Shown here piece after piece: positions 25,957 through 32,430 of a DNA stretch of 64,000 nt. Numbering within the stretch: the first letter of the stretch is position 1; the number at the start of each line of letters is the position of its first letter. The notes under the pieces are model-generated. The model searched no databases and had not been told where the DNA came from. It saw only the letters and a program-made list of their open reading frames with translations. The stretch is from Paenibacillus sp. FSL R7-0204 (GTDB taxonomy: Bacteria; Bacillota; Bacilli; Paenibacillales; Paenibacillaceae), in NCBI RefSeq assembly GCF_038002225.1, contig NZ_JBBOCA010000001.1, positions 5,332,001 to 5,396,000 on the forward strand. Reading direction: 5' to 3'. Both the position numbers and the translations under genes were made by a program.

Positions 25957-26742
25957 ATGAATCACGATTATTATGTGAATTGCATCACTCAGGGAATGGA
26001 CAAATATTTGCATACCCTGGCGTTGGCAGAACATATGCAATATCATCAGGGGGAGGTGGAATGGATTTCTCCTTTGCCTGGCTTCGCCGGCCCCTCACTG
26101 GTTTTTAAAGTATCTCTTGAGGAGGATGCAGCAAGCGAGCATATTGACAATCTGCTGCCTGACTTGAAAACAGGAGCACTTCCAAAAATATGGTTTATCC
26201 CGCCAAGCTCCAAGCCTGCAAACCTAACCGCTATCTTAGCCTCTAAAGGATTCAGGGATTTATCCGATCCTGAAAAGCCTGAATGGGGTATGGCGCTAGA
26301 TTTAGCAACACACCTTAACTTGCCGCAGGCTAATCCGCGACTACATATACACAGGGTTACGTCTTCGTCTGAATTTGCATTATGGATTGATGTGGTGAAT
26401 GAGGCGCTGCATGGCTGGCCTATGTTGAATCAGGCATATTACGAATTTTGGCTTTCACGCAGCGAGCTATCTTTTTATCTTGCTTACCTGGATGGTGTTC
26501 CCATAGCTACCTCGGCTGCCATGCAGACCGGCAATCAGGCATCCATTGAGTTTGTATCTACCCTGCAGCCGTATCGAAATCAAGGTGCTGCAAGCGCTCT
26601 GTGCCTCAAAACCCTCCATGATTTACATAACGCAGGTGTACATACAGCAACCTTGAGAGCAAGCCACGAAGCCAATGCGCTTTATATAAAGCTTGGATTT
26701 AAGCCTTATTTTCAAACCATAGTTATGTCTTATGAAGAATAG
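25957..26742 (+). CDS. GNAT-family N-acetyltransferase
   Basis: A 261-residue enzyme expected to transfer an acetyl group from acetyl-CoA to an amine. The C-terminal GNAT core (residues 125-260) shows the acetyl-CoA loop in TLQPYRNQGAASALCLKTL, the strand ASIEFVSTL before it, and the usual ending ALYIKLGFKPYFQ. The N-terminal 110 residues are a separate region seen in multi-domain GNATs. It is 13 bases after the RpiR regulator with AGGTAGGT upstream, so likely cotranscribed. The substrate is unknown. Confidence 0.85.
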   Translation: MNHDYYVNCITQGMDKYLHTLALAEHMQYHQGEVEWISPLPGFAGPSLVFKVSLEEDAASEHIDNLLPDLKTGALPKIWFIPPSSKPANLTAILASKGFRDLSDPEKPEWGMALDLATHLNLPQANPRLHIHRVTSSSEFALWIDVVNEALHGWPMLNQAYYEFWLSRSELSFYLAYLDGVPIATSAAMQTGNQASIEFVSTLQPYRNQGAASALCLKTLHDLHNAGVHTATLRASHEANALYIKLGFKPYFQTIVMSYEE

Positions 26743-26841
26743 AACGCCTTTTTCCCCATCGCCACTTACGCATCCATTTCTTACCGAATATTTCACTGAG
26801 AATAACAGAAGTAATCAGGATTACAAAAAAGAAGCCTCTTA

Positions 26842-26869
26842 TTGATTCCTGGATTTGTAGCGCTATAAT
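26842..26869 (+). promoter_or_regulatory. SigA-type promoter of a structured leader
   Basis: -35 TTGATT (26842-26847), 16-base spacer, -10 TATAAT (26864-26869). It points toward the structured segment 26876-26963 and the winged-helix gene at 27009. Confidence 0.55.
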
Positions 26870-26875
26870 AAGAAA

Positions 26876-26963
26876 CATAGGTTGTGAAGCACACGCCGCT
26901 TTTAATGCTCTGCCCTTCCAAGTTAGATTCTTGGAGAAGGTTGAGTATTGAGGCGGCTTTTTT
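26876..26963 (+). ncRNA. Structured leader or small RNA ending in a terminator-like hairpin
   Basis: Predicted from sequence only. An inner hairpin CCTTCCAAG / CTTGGAGAAGG (26914-26940, one bulge) is enclosed by GCCGC (26895-26899) and GCGGC (26953-26957), immediately followed by TTTTTT. It starts about seven bases after a good promoter and ends 45 bases before the next gene. It could be an attenuator for that gene or a small RNA; I do not recognise a known riboswitch class. Confidence 0.45.
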
Positions 26964-27008
26964 GCGGGAAAAATAAACACTCAGTTGAGTGTACGAGGAG
27001 GAGTACGG

Positions 27009-27656
27009 ATGCCGCGATTTGAGCAGCAGTACGAGGAATGGTTAGATAGCAATCTGAAGAATGAGAGCAGCCACAGGCGAAAGGAGCTGCTCGGCAAAGG
27101 ATTAGGCCACGGAACAGTTGAATTTCTCCGCAAAGTATGGTTTCCGGCAATCGCTAATTTCGATCATTTGTTTCCAGAATGGGAAGTGCGCGATTTCAAT
27201 AACGGGTACCGCTATCTGGACTTGGCTTATATGCCTGGAGATGCAAAAGGCGGGATTGAGATTCAAGGATATGGACCTCACGCCAGAGATCTGGATGTCA
27301 GACGATTCAAGGATTTATGCCGCCGGCATTGCTTACTGTCCCTTGATAGTTGGACTTTTCTTCCTATCGCTTATCCTTCAATTATCGAAGAACCCAAGCA
27401 ATGTCAGCAATTGGTGTTGTCTTTTATCGGCAAATTCATTGCGACGGATGTTTCTTCCACATTAACTTGGCTGGAAGCGGAGACCCTTCGTTACGCAAGA
27501 CGTCTGCTCAGAGCATTCACACCTTTGGAGCTTGCTAAGCATCTCAAGGTAACGGATAGACACTCCAGACGAATTCTGCATCATTTGGTTGAACAGCAGT
27601 TACTGGATGTTGCTGGAGGACAGCAGCGTTATCGAACATATCAGCTTAGAGTTTAA
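27009..27656 (+). CDS. Winged-helix protein with possible nuclease-like N-terminal domain
   Basis: A 215-residue protein from ATG 27009 directly after GAGGAGG; a TTG eight codons upstream is less likely. Residues 60-125 (FPEWEVRDFNNGYRYLDLAY, KGGIEIQGYGPHARDLDVRR, then HCLLSLDSWTFLPIAYPSI) have the strand-D-strand-ExQ layout of small restriction-endonuclease-like folds such as DUF559/Vsr. The C-terminus (LELAKHLKVTDRHSRRILHH; LVEQQLLDVAGGQQRYRTY) is a winged helix. I do not know a function; a DNA-binding regulator or degenerate endonuclease are both possible. A terminator-like leader lies just upstream. Confidence 0.65.
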   Translation: MPRFEQQYEEWLDSNLKNESSHRRKELLGKGLGHGTVEFLRKVWFPAIANFDHLFPEWEVRDFNNGYRYLDLAYMPGDAKGGIEIQGYGPHARDLDVRRFKDLCRRHCLLSLDSWTFLPIAYPSIIEEPKQCQQLVLSFIGKFIATDVSSTLTWLEAETLRYARRLLRAFTPLELAKHLKVTDRHSRRILHHLVEQQLLDVAGGQQRYRTYQLRV

Positions 27657-27750
27657 CGTGTGTTTAGGCGCATGAATTATAAAGCTGATGTGGCAAAAAC
27701 ACTTGAATTCCGTGGCTGTGAGCGTGAGAAGTAGAGGTATCAATCAGCTG

Positions 27751-27882
27751 TAACGGACCGAGGAGCGCCTATTTCTACAAAAAGCACAATTTTACCAAGC
27801 TTACGGACTCAGATGGCGCTATTACTAGATTTCATCTCATATATGGATGGTGAAGAAGCAATAAGCGCGATACGGTCCGTTA
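27751..27882. repeat. 132-bp intergenic inverted-repeat element
   Basis: The block starts TAACGGACC and ends GGTCCGTTA, with the inverted pairing continuing inward (AGCGCCTATT against AATAAGCGC). A third copy of the arm occurs inside in direct orientation (TACGGACTCAGATGGCGCTATTA). It has no coding capacity and sits in a gene-free gap (27657-28085), like a MITE or palindromic interspersed repeat. The remainder of the gap shows a run of eight G near 28005 and nothing else I can name. Confidence 0.6.
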
Positions 27883-28085
27883 GCCCTTTTAATTATGCTG
27901 AATAGAGAACATAAGGGCTGTGGGGTCCGTAGCAATCCTTTAGACACATTTAGAACCGAAGGATACCGACGGAAACCATATTTCGCAGTTGGGGTTCGGG
28001 GTCCGGGGGGGGCGCGGCTCGAGAATGGACCTCAAACCCTTGCGGTTCCCCCACTTAGTCATCCGCATCCCCTGAAACAGCAAAA

Positions 28086-28109
28086 AAGAACGGCATCTCT
28101 GCCGTTCTT
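28086..28109 (-). terminator. Terminator of the tRNA operon
   Basis: Stem AAGAACGGCA / TGCCGTTCTT with a TCTC loop; on the minus strand it is followed by TTTTTTG, 8 bases after tRNA-Lys. Confidence 0.85.
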
Positions 28110-28116
28110 CATGTGA

Positions 28117-28189
28117 TGGACTCTCAGGGGCTCGAACCCTGGACAAATAGATTAAGAGTCTACTGCTCTACCAACTGAGCTAAGAGTCC
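28117..28189 (-). tRNA. tRNA-Lys (anticodon CTT)
   Basis: A 73-nt cloverleaf: acceptor GGACTCT / AGAGTCC with discriminator A, D-arm TAGCTCAGTTGGTAGAGCA, anticodon stem TAGA/TCTA with loop CTCTTAA, T-arm CAGGGTTCGAGCCCCTG. The anticodon CTT reads AAG (Lys). CCA is not encoded. Confidence 0.95.
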
Positions 28190-28201
28190 GTATGAAATTG
28201 G

Positions 28202-28274
28202 TGGAGCCAAGGGGGATCGAACCCCTGACCTCATCGCTGCCAGCGATGCGCTCTCCCAGCTGAGCTATGGCCCC
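28202..28274 (-). tRNA. tRNA-Ala (anticodon GGC)
   Basis: A 73-nt cloverleaf: acceptor GGGGCCA / TGGCTCC with discriminator A, D-arm TAGCTCAGCTGGGAGAGC, anticodon stem CATCG/CGATG with loop CTGGCAG, T-arm AGGGGTTCGATCCCCCT. The anticodon GGC reads GCC (Ala). It precedes tRNA-Lys by 12 bases in the same transcript. Confidence 0.95.
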
Positions 28275-28384
28275 ATGTTTTTACAATTTAACCAATTTAG
28301 AATTACATTATGTATTCTAAAATCTGATCTGAGCGATAAGCTCAAGCCGCTTATTCATCAATGTGTTTCGTAGGCGACTTCTAT

Positions 28385-28413
28385 ATAATACAGAAATCTG
28401 CTTTCAGTGTCAA
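28385..28413 (-). promoter_or_regulatory. SigA promoter of the tRNA operon
   Basis: Minus strand: consensus -35 TTGACA (28408-28413), 17-base spacer, -10 TATTAT (28385-28390). It points at tRNA-Ala and tRNA-Lys, whose first base is about 110 bases downstream. Confidence 0.85.
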
Positions 28414-28525
28414 CACTTTTTCGAAATTAATTTTGATACAAGATGCTCCACCCGGGAACTGACCTCTCAACCTCAAGGCCAGCCCCTGTACTCCAATCGA
28501 ACCCTTCTCTCCTAAGCAGCGAAGC

Positions 28526-29002
28526 TTACAGCCCGTCCAGCTCCTCCGTGTTCTTGGAGAGCAGTCCCTTCAGTTCCTTCATGAACATGTTAATGTCCTT
28601 GAACTGGCGGTACACGGATGCGAAGCGGACGTAGGCTACTTCGTCGACAGGATAGAGCTGCTCCATGACCAGCTCGCCGATCTGGCGGCTCTCGATCTCG
28701 GCGAGGGCGATGCCGCGCAGGCTTTTCTCCACCTCGGATACCATGACCTCCAGGCGCTCTACAGGGACCGGACGCTTCTCGCAGGCACGGATCAGACCGC
28801 GGAGAATTTTGTCACGGCTGAACTCTTCACGGCTGCCGTCTTTTTTGATCACAATCAGGGGGGTCTCTTCAATCATCTCGAAGGTGGTGAAACGGCGGCT
28901 GCACAGCTCGCATTCCCGCCTGCGGCGAATGGACTTATTCTCATTGGCCGGTCGCGAGTCCAGGACTTTGGTATTGGTGTGGTCGCAGTAAGGGCATTTC
29001 AT
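28526..29002 (-). CDS. nrdR: Ribonucleotide reductase repressor NrdR
   Basis: A 158-residue regulator from ATG 29002. The zinc ribbon has CPYC near the start and CELC about 30 residues on, with [19 protein letters not shown] between and after them, as in NrdR. The ATP-cone domain follows ([20 protein letters not shown]). NrdR senses ATP/dATP and represses ribonucleotide reductase genes by binding NrdR boxes. It lies in the polA-coaE neighbourhood as in other Bacillales, here separated from it by the spore-protein gene. The 20-odd C-terminal residues ([18 protein letters not shown]) are slightly longer than usual. Confidence 0.97.
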   Translation of the reverse strand: MKCPYCDHTNTKVLDSRPANENKSIRRRRECELCSRRFTTFEMIEETPLIVIKKDGSREEFSRDKILRGLIRACEKRPVPVERLEVMVSEVEKSLRGIALAEIESRQIGELVMEQLYPVDEVAYVRFASVYRQFKDINMFMKELKGLLSKNTEELDGL

Positions 29003-29107
29003 AAGCTTCTTCACTTCCTCATCATTAGAATGGGTTGGCCCGGCCCCTTGATACACAAGGGCTATGCGGGCATCATTTAATTTCCAGAAAACACCGTTTA
29101 TTTGTTG

Positions 29108-29137
29108 TTATGAATCTGACATGTCCGGCGCATAATA
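29108..29137 (+). promoter_or_regulatory. Sigma-G-like forespore promoter
   Basis: TTATG (29108-29112), 18-base spacer and CATAATA (29131-29137) match the forespore pattern GHATR-N18-CATWHTA in all but the first base. It lies 30 bases upstream of the spore-protein start, as expected for a late sporulation gene. Confidence 0.65.
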
Positions 29138-29167
29138 CAGTTACCAACCGATAGGAGGTGAACAGCA

Positions 29168-29386
29168 ATGAGCCAAAATAACAACTCCAATAACCTGGTA
29201 GCTCCAAACTCACGCGGTGCCTTGGAACAACTGAAATATGAAGTTGCCCAGGAACTAGGTATCACCCTCTCCCCAGACGGATACCAAGGCAATAAAACTT
29301 CTTACGAAAACGGTTCGATCGGTGGTTACATCACTAAACGTCTTGTAACCCTGGCTGAACAGCAATTGGCAGGTCAGTACAAATAA
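29168..29386 (+). CDS. Small acid-soluble spore protein, alpha/beta type
   Basis: A 72-residue DNA-coating protein of the spore core. It starts behind a perfect AGGAGGTGA and contains the family signature: ALEQLKYEVAQELGI with the GPR protease site region (KYEVAQELG), and GSIGGYITKRLVTLAEQQL at the C-terminus. These proteins saturate forespore DNA and protect it from UV and heat, and are degraded at germination. A forespore-type promoter lies upstream and a strong terminator downstream, so it is monocistronic. Confidence 0.97.
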   Translation: MSQNNNSNNLVAPNSRGALEQLKYEVAQELGITLSPDGYQGNKTSYENGSIGGYITKRLVTLAEQQLAGQYK

Positions 29387-29418
29387 TAACCTGTTAAGCG
29401 CGACATAAGCTTGCCTAA

Positions 29419-29458
29419 GAAGTATCGAACGGCCTCCGGCCGTTTGATGCTTCTTTTT
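29419..29458 (+). terminator. Terminator after the spore-protein gene
   Basis: Long stem GAAGTATCGAACGGCC / GGCCGTTTGATGCTTC with small mismatches and a TCC loop, then TTTTT; 33 bases past the stop. Confidence 0.88.
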
Positions 29459-29487
29459 ACATAACAGCAGCAGAAGTAATAAGCACC

Positions 29488-30054
29488 CTAGAACTCACTG
29501 TAGAGCTCGGTGTATTGATCATAATAATAAATCACACGCTGCACGTAGTGACGCGTCTCACCGAACGGAATGTCCTTCACAGAGGCTTCTGTCCCGTCCC
29601 ACTGCCCTTCATCCAGCCAGCTCTGCACCTTGCCGGGTCCGGCATTATAGGCGGCGATGACCGCTATACGGTTGCCGTCGAACTGCTTGGACAGCGTAGA
29701 CAAATACCAGGTGCCCAGTTCAATATTGGATGAGGGCTCTTCCTTCAGCCGCTCCAGCGACACGTCGGGGAGCTTGGCCTTTTCGAGCGCCCACTTAGCG
29801 GTATCCGGCATAAGCTGCATGAGTCCCAGCGCGCCTTTTTTGGATTCGCGTCCGGTCTTATAATTGGTCTCCACACGGATAATGGATGCCACCAGGAACG
29901 GGTCCATCTCATACGTCCGGCTGTGCTGGCGGATCTCTGCTTTATAATGAATAGGATAAAACCATGACATCCAGTTGGAGCCGAGAAACAGGATCGCGGT
30001 GAAGCCGATAAACAGCAGCAGCAGGACTCTTTTTTTGCGCAGCCACTTCATCAT
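29488..30054 (-). CDS. Lytic transglycosylase, SLT domain
   Basis: A 188-residue membrane-anchored murein hydrolase that cuts MurNAc-GlcNAc bonds with formation of anhydroMurNAc. The start ATG 30054 overlaps the coaE stop (ATGATGA). After an anchor helix (RVLLLLFIGFTAILFLGSNW), the SLT domain contains VASIIRVETNYK with the catalytic Glu, GALGLMQLMPDTAKWA, and AAYNAGPGKVQSW. It ends at FGETRHYVQRVIYYYDQY, the usual closing motif. It resembles the YjbJ/Slt-type enzymes found downstream of coaE in this group. Confidence 0.93.
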   Translation of the reverse strand: MMKWLRKKRVLLLLFIGFTAILFLGSNWMSWFYPIHYKAEIRQHSRTYEMDPFLVASIIRVETNYKTGRESKKGALGLMQLMPDTAKWALEKAKLPDVSLERLKEEPSSNIELGTWYLSTLSKQFDGNRIAVIAAYNAGPGKVQSWLDEGQWDGTEASVKDIPFGETRHYVQRVIYYYDQYTELYSEF

Positions 30055-30647
30055 ATCAGGCCCAGCCTGTCCCACAGCCGGGCAACCTGAAGCTCTGCAG
30101 ACTCCGGATCACCGCTATTGTCGATCACATAATTCGCTTTCCTGCGCTTCAGTTCAATATCCATCTGCGACCTCAGCCGGTCCTCAGCCTGTTCCAGCTT
30201 CATTCCGCTGCGCTCCATGAGGCGGGCTAACTGAACCCTTCTCGGAACATAGACCACAATAATCTGCTCAAACAAGGAATCCAGCTCTGATTCGTAGAGC
30301 AGCGGAATGTCGACAATGACCAGCCGCTGCGGATTCTCCTGCTCAAGCGCATACATTCTGTCCTTGATCTCCTTGCGGATTGCTGGATGGGTCAGGTTAT
30401 TCAATGTCTTGAGCCCCTCCGGGTCCCGGAAGACAATCTCGCCAAGCCCCGCCCGGTCCAGCGAGCCGTCAGGCAACAGGATGCGGTCTCCAAAAGCCTC
30501 CACCGCTGCCGCCAGCACCGGATGTCCGGGGAGCATCACCTCTCTGGCGATGACATCGGCGTCCACCAGTGCAGCTCCCTTGCGGACAAACAGCGCAGAC
30601 ACGGTGCTTTTTCCCGAAGCTATGCCTCCGGTTAAGCCTATAATCAT
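30051..30647 (-). CDS. coaE: Dephospho-CoA kinase
   Basis: A 198-residue kinase that phosphorylates the 3' hydroxyl of dephospho-CoA, the last step of CoA synthesis. It opens with the P-loop IGLTGGIASGKSTVS and has the family segments DADVIAREV, LTHPAIRKEI, and VDIPLLYES. It starts ten bases after ytaF and overlaps the transglycosylase by four bases, so all three are likely one operon, as in the conserved polA-mutM-ytaF-coaE order of Bacillales. Confidence 0.97.
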   Translation of the reverse strand: MIIGLTGGIASGKSTVSALFVRKGAALVDADVIAREVMLPGHPVLAAAVEAFGDRILLPDGSLDRAGLGEIVFRDPEGLKTLNNLTHPAIRKEIKDRMYALEQENPQRLVIVDIPLLYESELDSLFEQIIVVYVPRRVQLARLMERSGMKLEQAEDRLRSQMDIELKRRKANYVIDNSGDPESAELQVARLWDRLGLI

Positions 30648-30656
30648 GTACTCACC

Positions 30657-31358
30657 TCATAATAACTTCATTATACCCATTACAATTAATAATATCGCGG
30701 GCAGCGCAGCCGCATGCTTCATCCAGTAGCTGCCGGATAATCGTAGTCCCGTCTTCATCCCCAGCAGCAGAAAGGTTCCGCTGAATACAGCGATCATCAG
30801 CGAGGTGGACCACGGGCTGAATCCGAGCAGTGCCGCGCCGAGACCGGCCCCGAAGGCATCCAGCGATAACGCGATCCCCAGAATCATAGCTTCCATGGAG
30901 GAAATACTCCCCGAGGCATCCATATCAGCGGAAGACGGCGTGCGGAGAATCTGTATCACCACGCCCAGATGGCGAAGCTCCAGAGAGAATACAGCCGGCT
31001 TCAGCTCTGTCTCAGCACTCTGTGCGGCAGCAGCCGTCTCCAGCATGGTCTCCTGCCTTGACGCAGTCTCTTCCTGCTCCTTTTCCTTCTGCGTCAGCAT
31101 CTGGAACAGGGACCAGCAGCCCATTAAGACGAGAATAACCGCTCCGACACTGGAAGCGGCATTCGGCGAGACTACCTTGGCCAGCAGCACGCCGACCTGC
31201 ATAGAACCATAAATGACGACCCCTGAACAGAGCGAAATAATGATAATGGAGAGCAAGGGGATTTTCATTTTACGCAGTCCATATGTAATGCCTACACCAA
31301 ATCCATCCAGACTAAGCGCAAACGCAAGCAACAGCAAAGACAACAATGGGCTCAGCAC
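30657..31358 (-). CDS. ytaF: Sporulation membrane protein YtaF
   Basis: A 233-residue membrane protein of the MntP/YtaF fold. The start taken is GTG 31358, eight bases after GGGAGG, because the family begins right before SLLLLAFALSLDGFGVGITYG; the frame is open to 31415. Two half-repeats are visible, SLDGFGVG near the start and SLDAFGAG near residue 160, joined by a charged loop (EKEQEETASRQETMLE). YtaF is a sporulation-linked membrane protein of unknown transport role. Its place between mutM and coaE is conserved. Confidence 0.9.
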   Translation of the reverse strand: MLSPLLSLLLLAFALSLDGFGVGITYGLRKMKIPLLSIIIISLCSGVVIYGSMQVGVLLAKVVSPNAASSVGAVILVLMGCWSLFQMLTQKEKEQEETASRQETMLETAAAAQSAETELKPAVFSLELRHLGVVIQILRTPSSADMDASGSISSMEAMILGIALSLDAFGAGLGAALLGFSPWSTSLMIAVFSGTFLLLGMKTGLRLSGSYWMKHAAALPAILLIVMGIMKLL

Positions 31359-31536
31359 CCGCAATCCCTCCCGTGAAGAACCGGAGCCGGAGCTCCGTTT
31401 CGCCGTAATCAGCAATCTTCACACATTATATGGGCGGGACGGGCAGTAAGTGCCTGCCTTTATACAGAACGGTTATACCTCAGGTGTAACTAGCCCGGAA
31501 ACGGGCGGTAAATGCAGCGCTGACTCTAAATAAAAA

Positions 31537-32379
31537 TTACAGAATCACTACAGGTACGGGCTGGCAGGTAGGACAATAATGCGTTCCCCGTCCGCCGACC
31601 ACGCTCTTCTCAATCAGCGTGCCGCAGTTGGCACACGGCTGATCCTTGCGTCCGTAGATCTTGTGCTGATCCTGATAGCTCCCGCTCTCCCCCTGGCCGT
31701 TGACATACGACTTCACGGAGGAGCCTCCGGCATTCACCGCTTCCGTCAGTGTTGCGACAATAGCATGGTGCAGTCTGGCCAGCTGATCCTCCGAGAGGGA
31801 CTTCGCGGTCTCCTCCGGGTGGATGCCTGCACGATGCAGGGACTCATCTACATAAATATTGCCGATACCTACTATATATTCCTGATTGAGCAGCAGCGGC
31901 TTGATCTTGGTGCTCCGCTTCGCGACAATCTCTTTGAACCGCTCCAGCGTGAAATCGGCATCCAGCGGCTCCTGCCCCAGCTTGTTCAGCGGCTTCAGCT
32001 GCAGATCCTCTCCCGGCTGGAACAGATGCATCGTCCCGAATTGGCGCACATCCGTATAACGCAGCTCAGTCCCGTCCGTGAAATGGAAAATAACATGCGT
32101 ATGCTTGTCCAGCAGCTCGCCCTCACGGTACACGCCGTAACGGCCCTCCATCCGCAGATGGGAGACCATCACCAGCCCGTCAAAGACGAACCGCAGGAAC
32201 TTGCCTCTTCGTTCAACTGTAACCACACTATGGCCTGCCAGCATATGGGCGAAGGCCTGAATATCATCCGGGCGCTGAATAATCCGCGGCAGCCGGACGG
32301 TGACATGCTCTATCTGCTTGCCTGTAATTAACTCATTAAGTGTTCTTCTGACTGTTTCGACTTCCGGCAATTCCGGCAT
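31537..32379 (-). CDS. mutM: Formamidopyrimidine-DNA glycosylase (Fpg)
   Basis: A 280-residue base-excision repair enzyme removing 8-oxoguanine and formamidopyrimidines, with AP-lyase activity. The ATG 32379 gives the MPELPEVET start, where Pro2 becomes the catalytic N-terminal nucleophile and Glu3 is also catalytic; the preceding in-frame ATG would bury it. Lys in RRGKFLRF and the helix-two-turn-helix IVGIGNIYVDESLHRAGIHP (in part) are present. The C-terminal zinc finger has CANC and CPTC. It follows polA by 51 bases. Confidence 0.97.
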   Translation of the reverse strand: MPELPEVETVRRTLNELITGKQIEHVTVRLPRIIQRPDDIQAFAHMLAGHSVVTVERRGKFLRFVFDGLVMVSHLRMEGRYGVYREGELLDKHTHVIFHFTDGTELRYTDVRQFGTMHLFQPGEDLQLKPLNKLGQEPLDADFTLERFKEIVAKRSTKIKPLLLNQEYIVGIGNIYVDESLHRAGIHPEETAKSLSEDQLARLHHAIVATLTEAVNAGGSSVKSYVNGQGESGSYQDQHKIYGRKDQPCANCGTLIEKSVVGGRGTHYCPTCQPVPVVIL

Positions 32380-32430
32380 CATGGCTCACCTCCACTCCAT
32401 TATACCGGATATCTGCCATGTGCGGGGAGC

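Noticed and set aside
27895..28116. 73-codon plus-strand frame before the tRNAs
   Set aside because: It runs into the tRNA terminator, includes a run of eight G and has no recognisable protein pattern.
28117..28274. tRNA genes as the attachment site of the 46.5-kb island
   Set aside because: No tRNA-end duplicate is seen near the island, and the left boundary is clearly within the YfbR-like gene 18 kb away.
31493..31506. GCCCG-GAAA-CGGGC hairpin downstream of mutM
   Set aside because: Short stem without a T-run on either strand; not enough to call a terminator.
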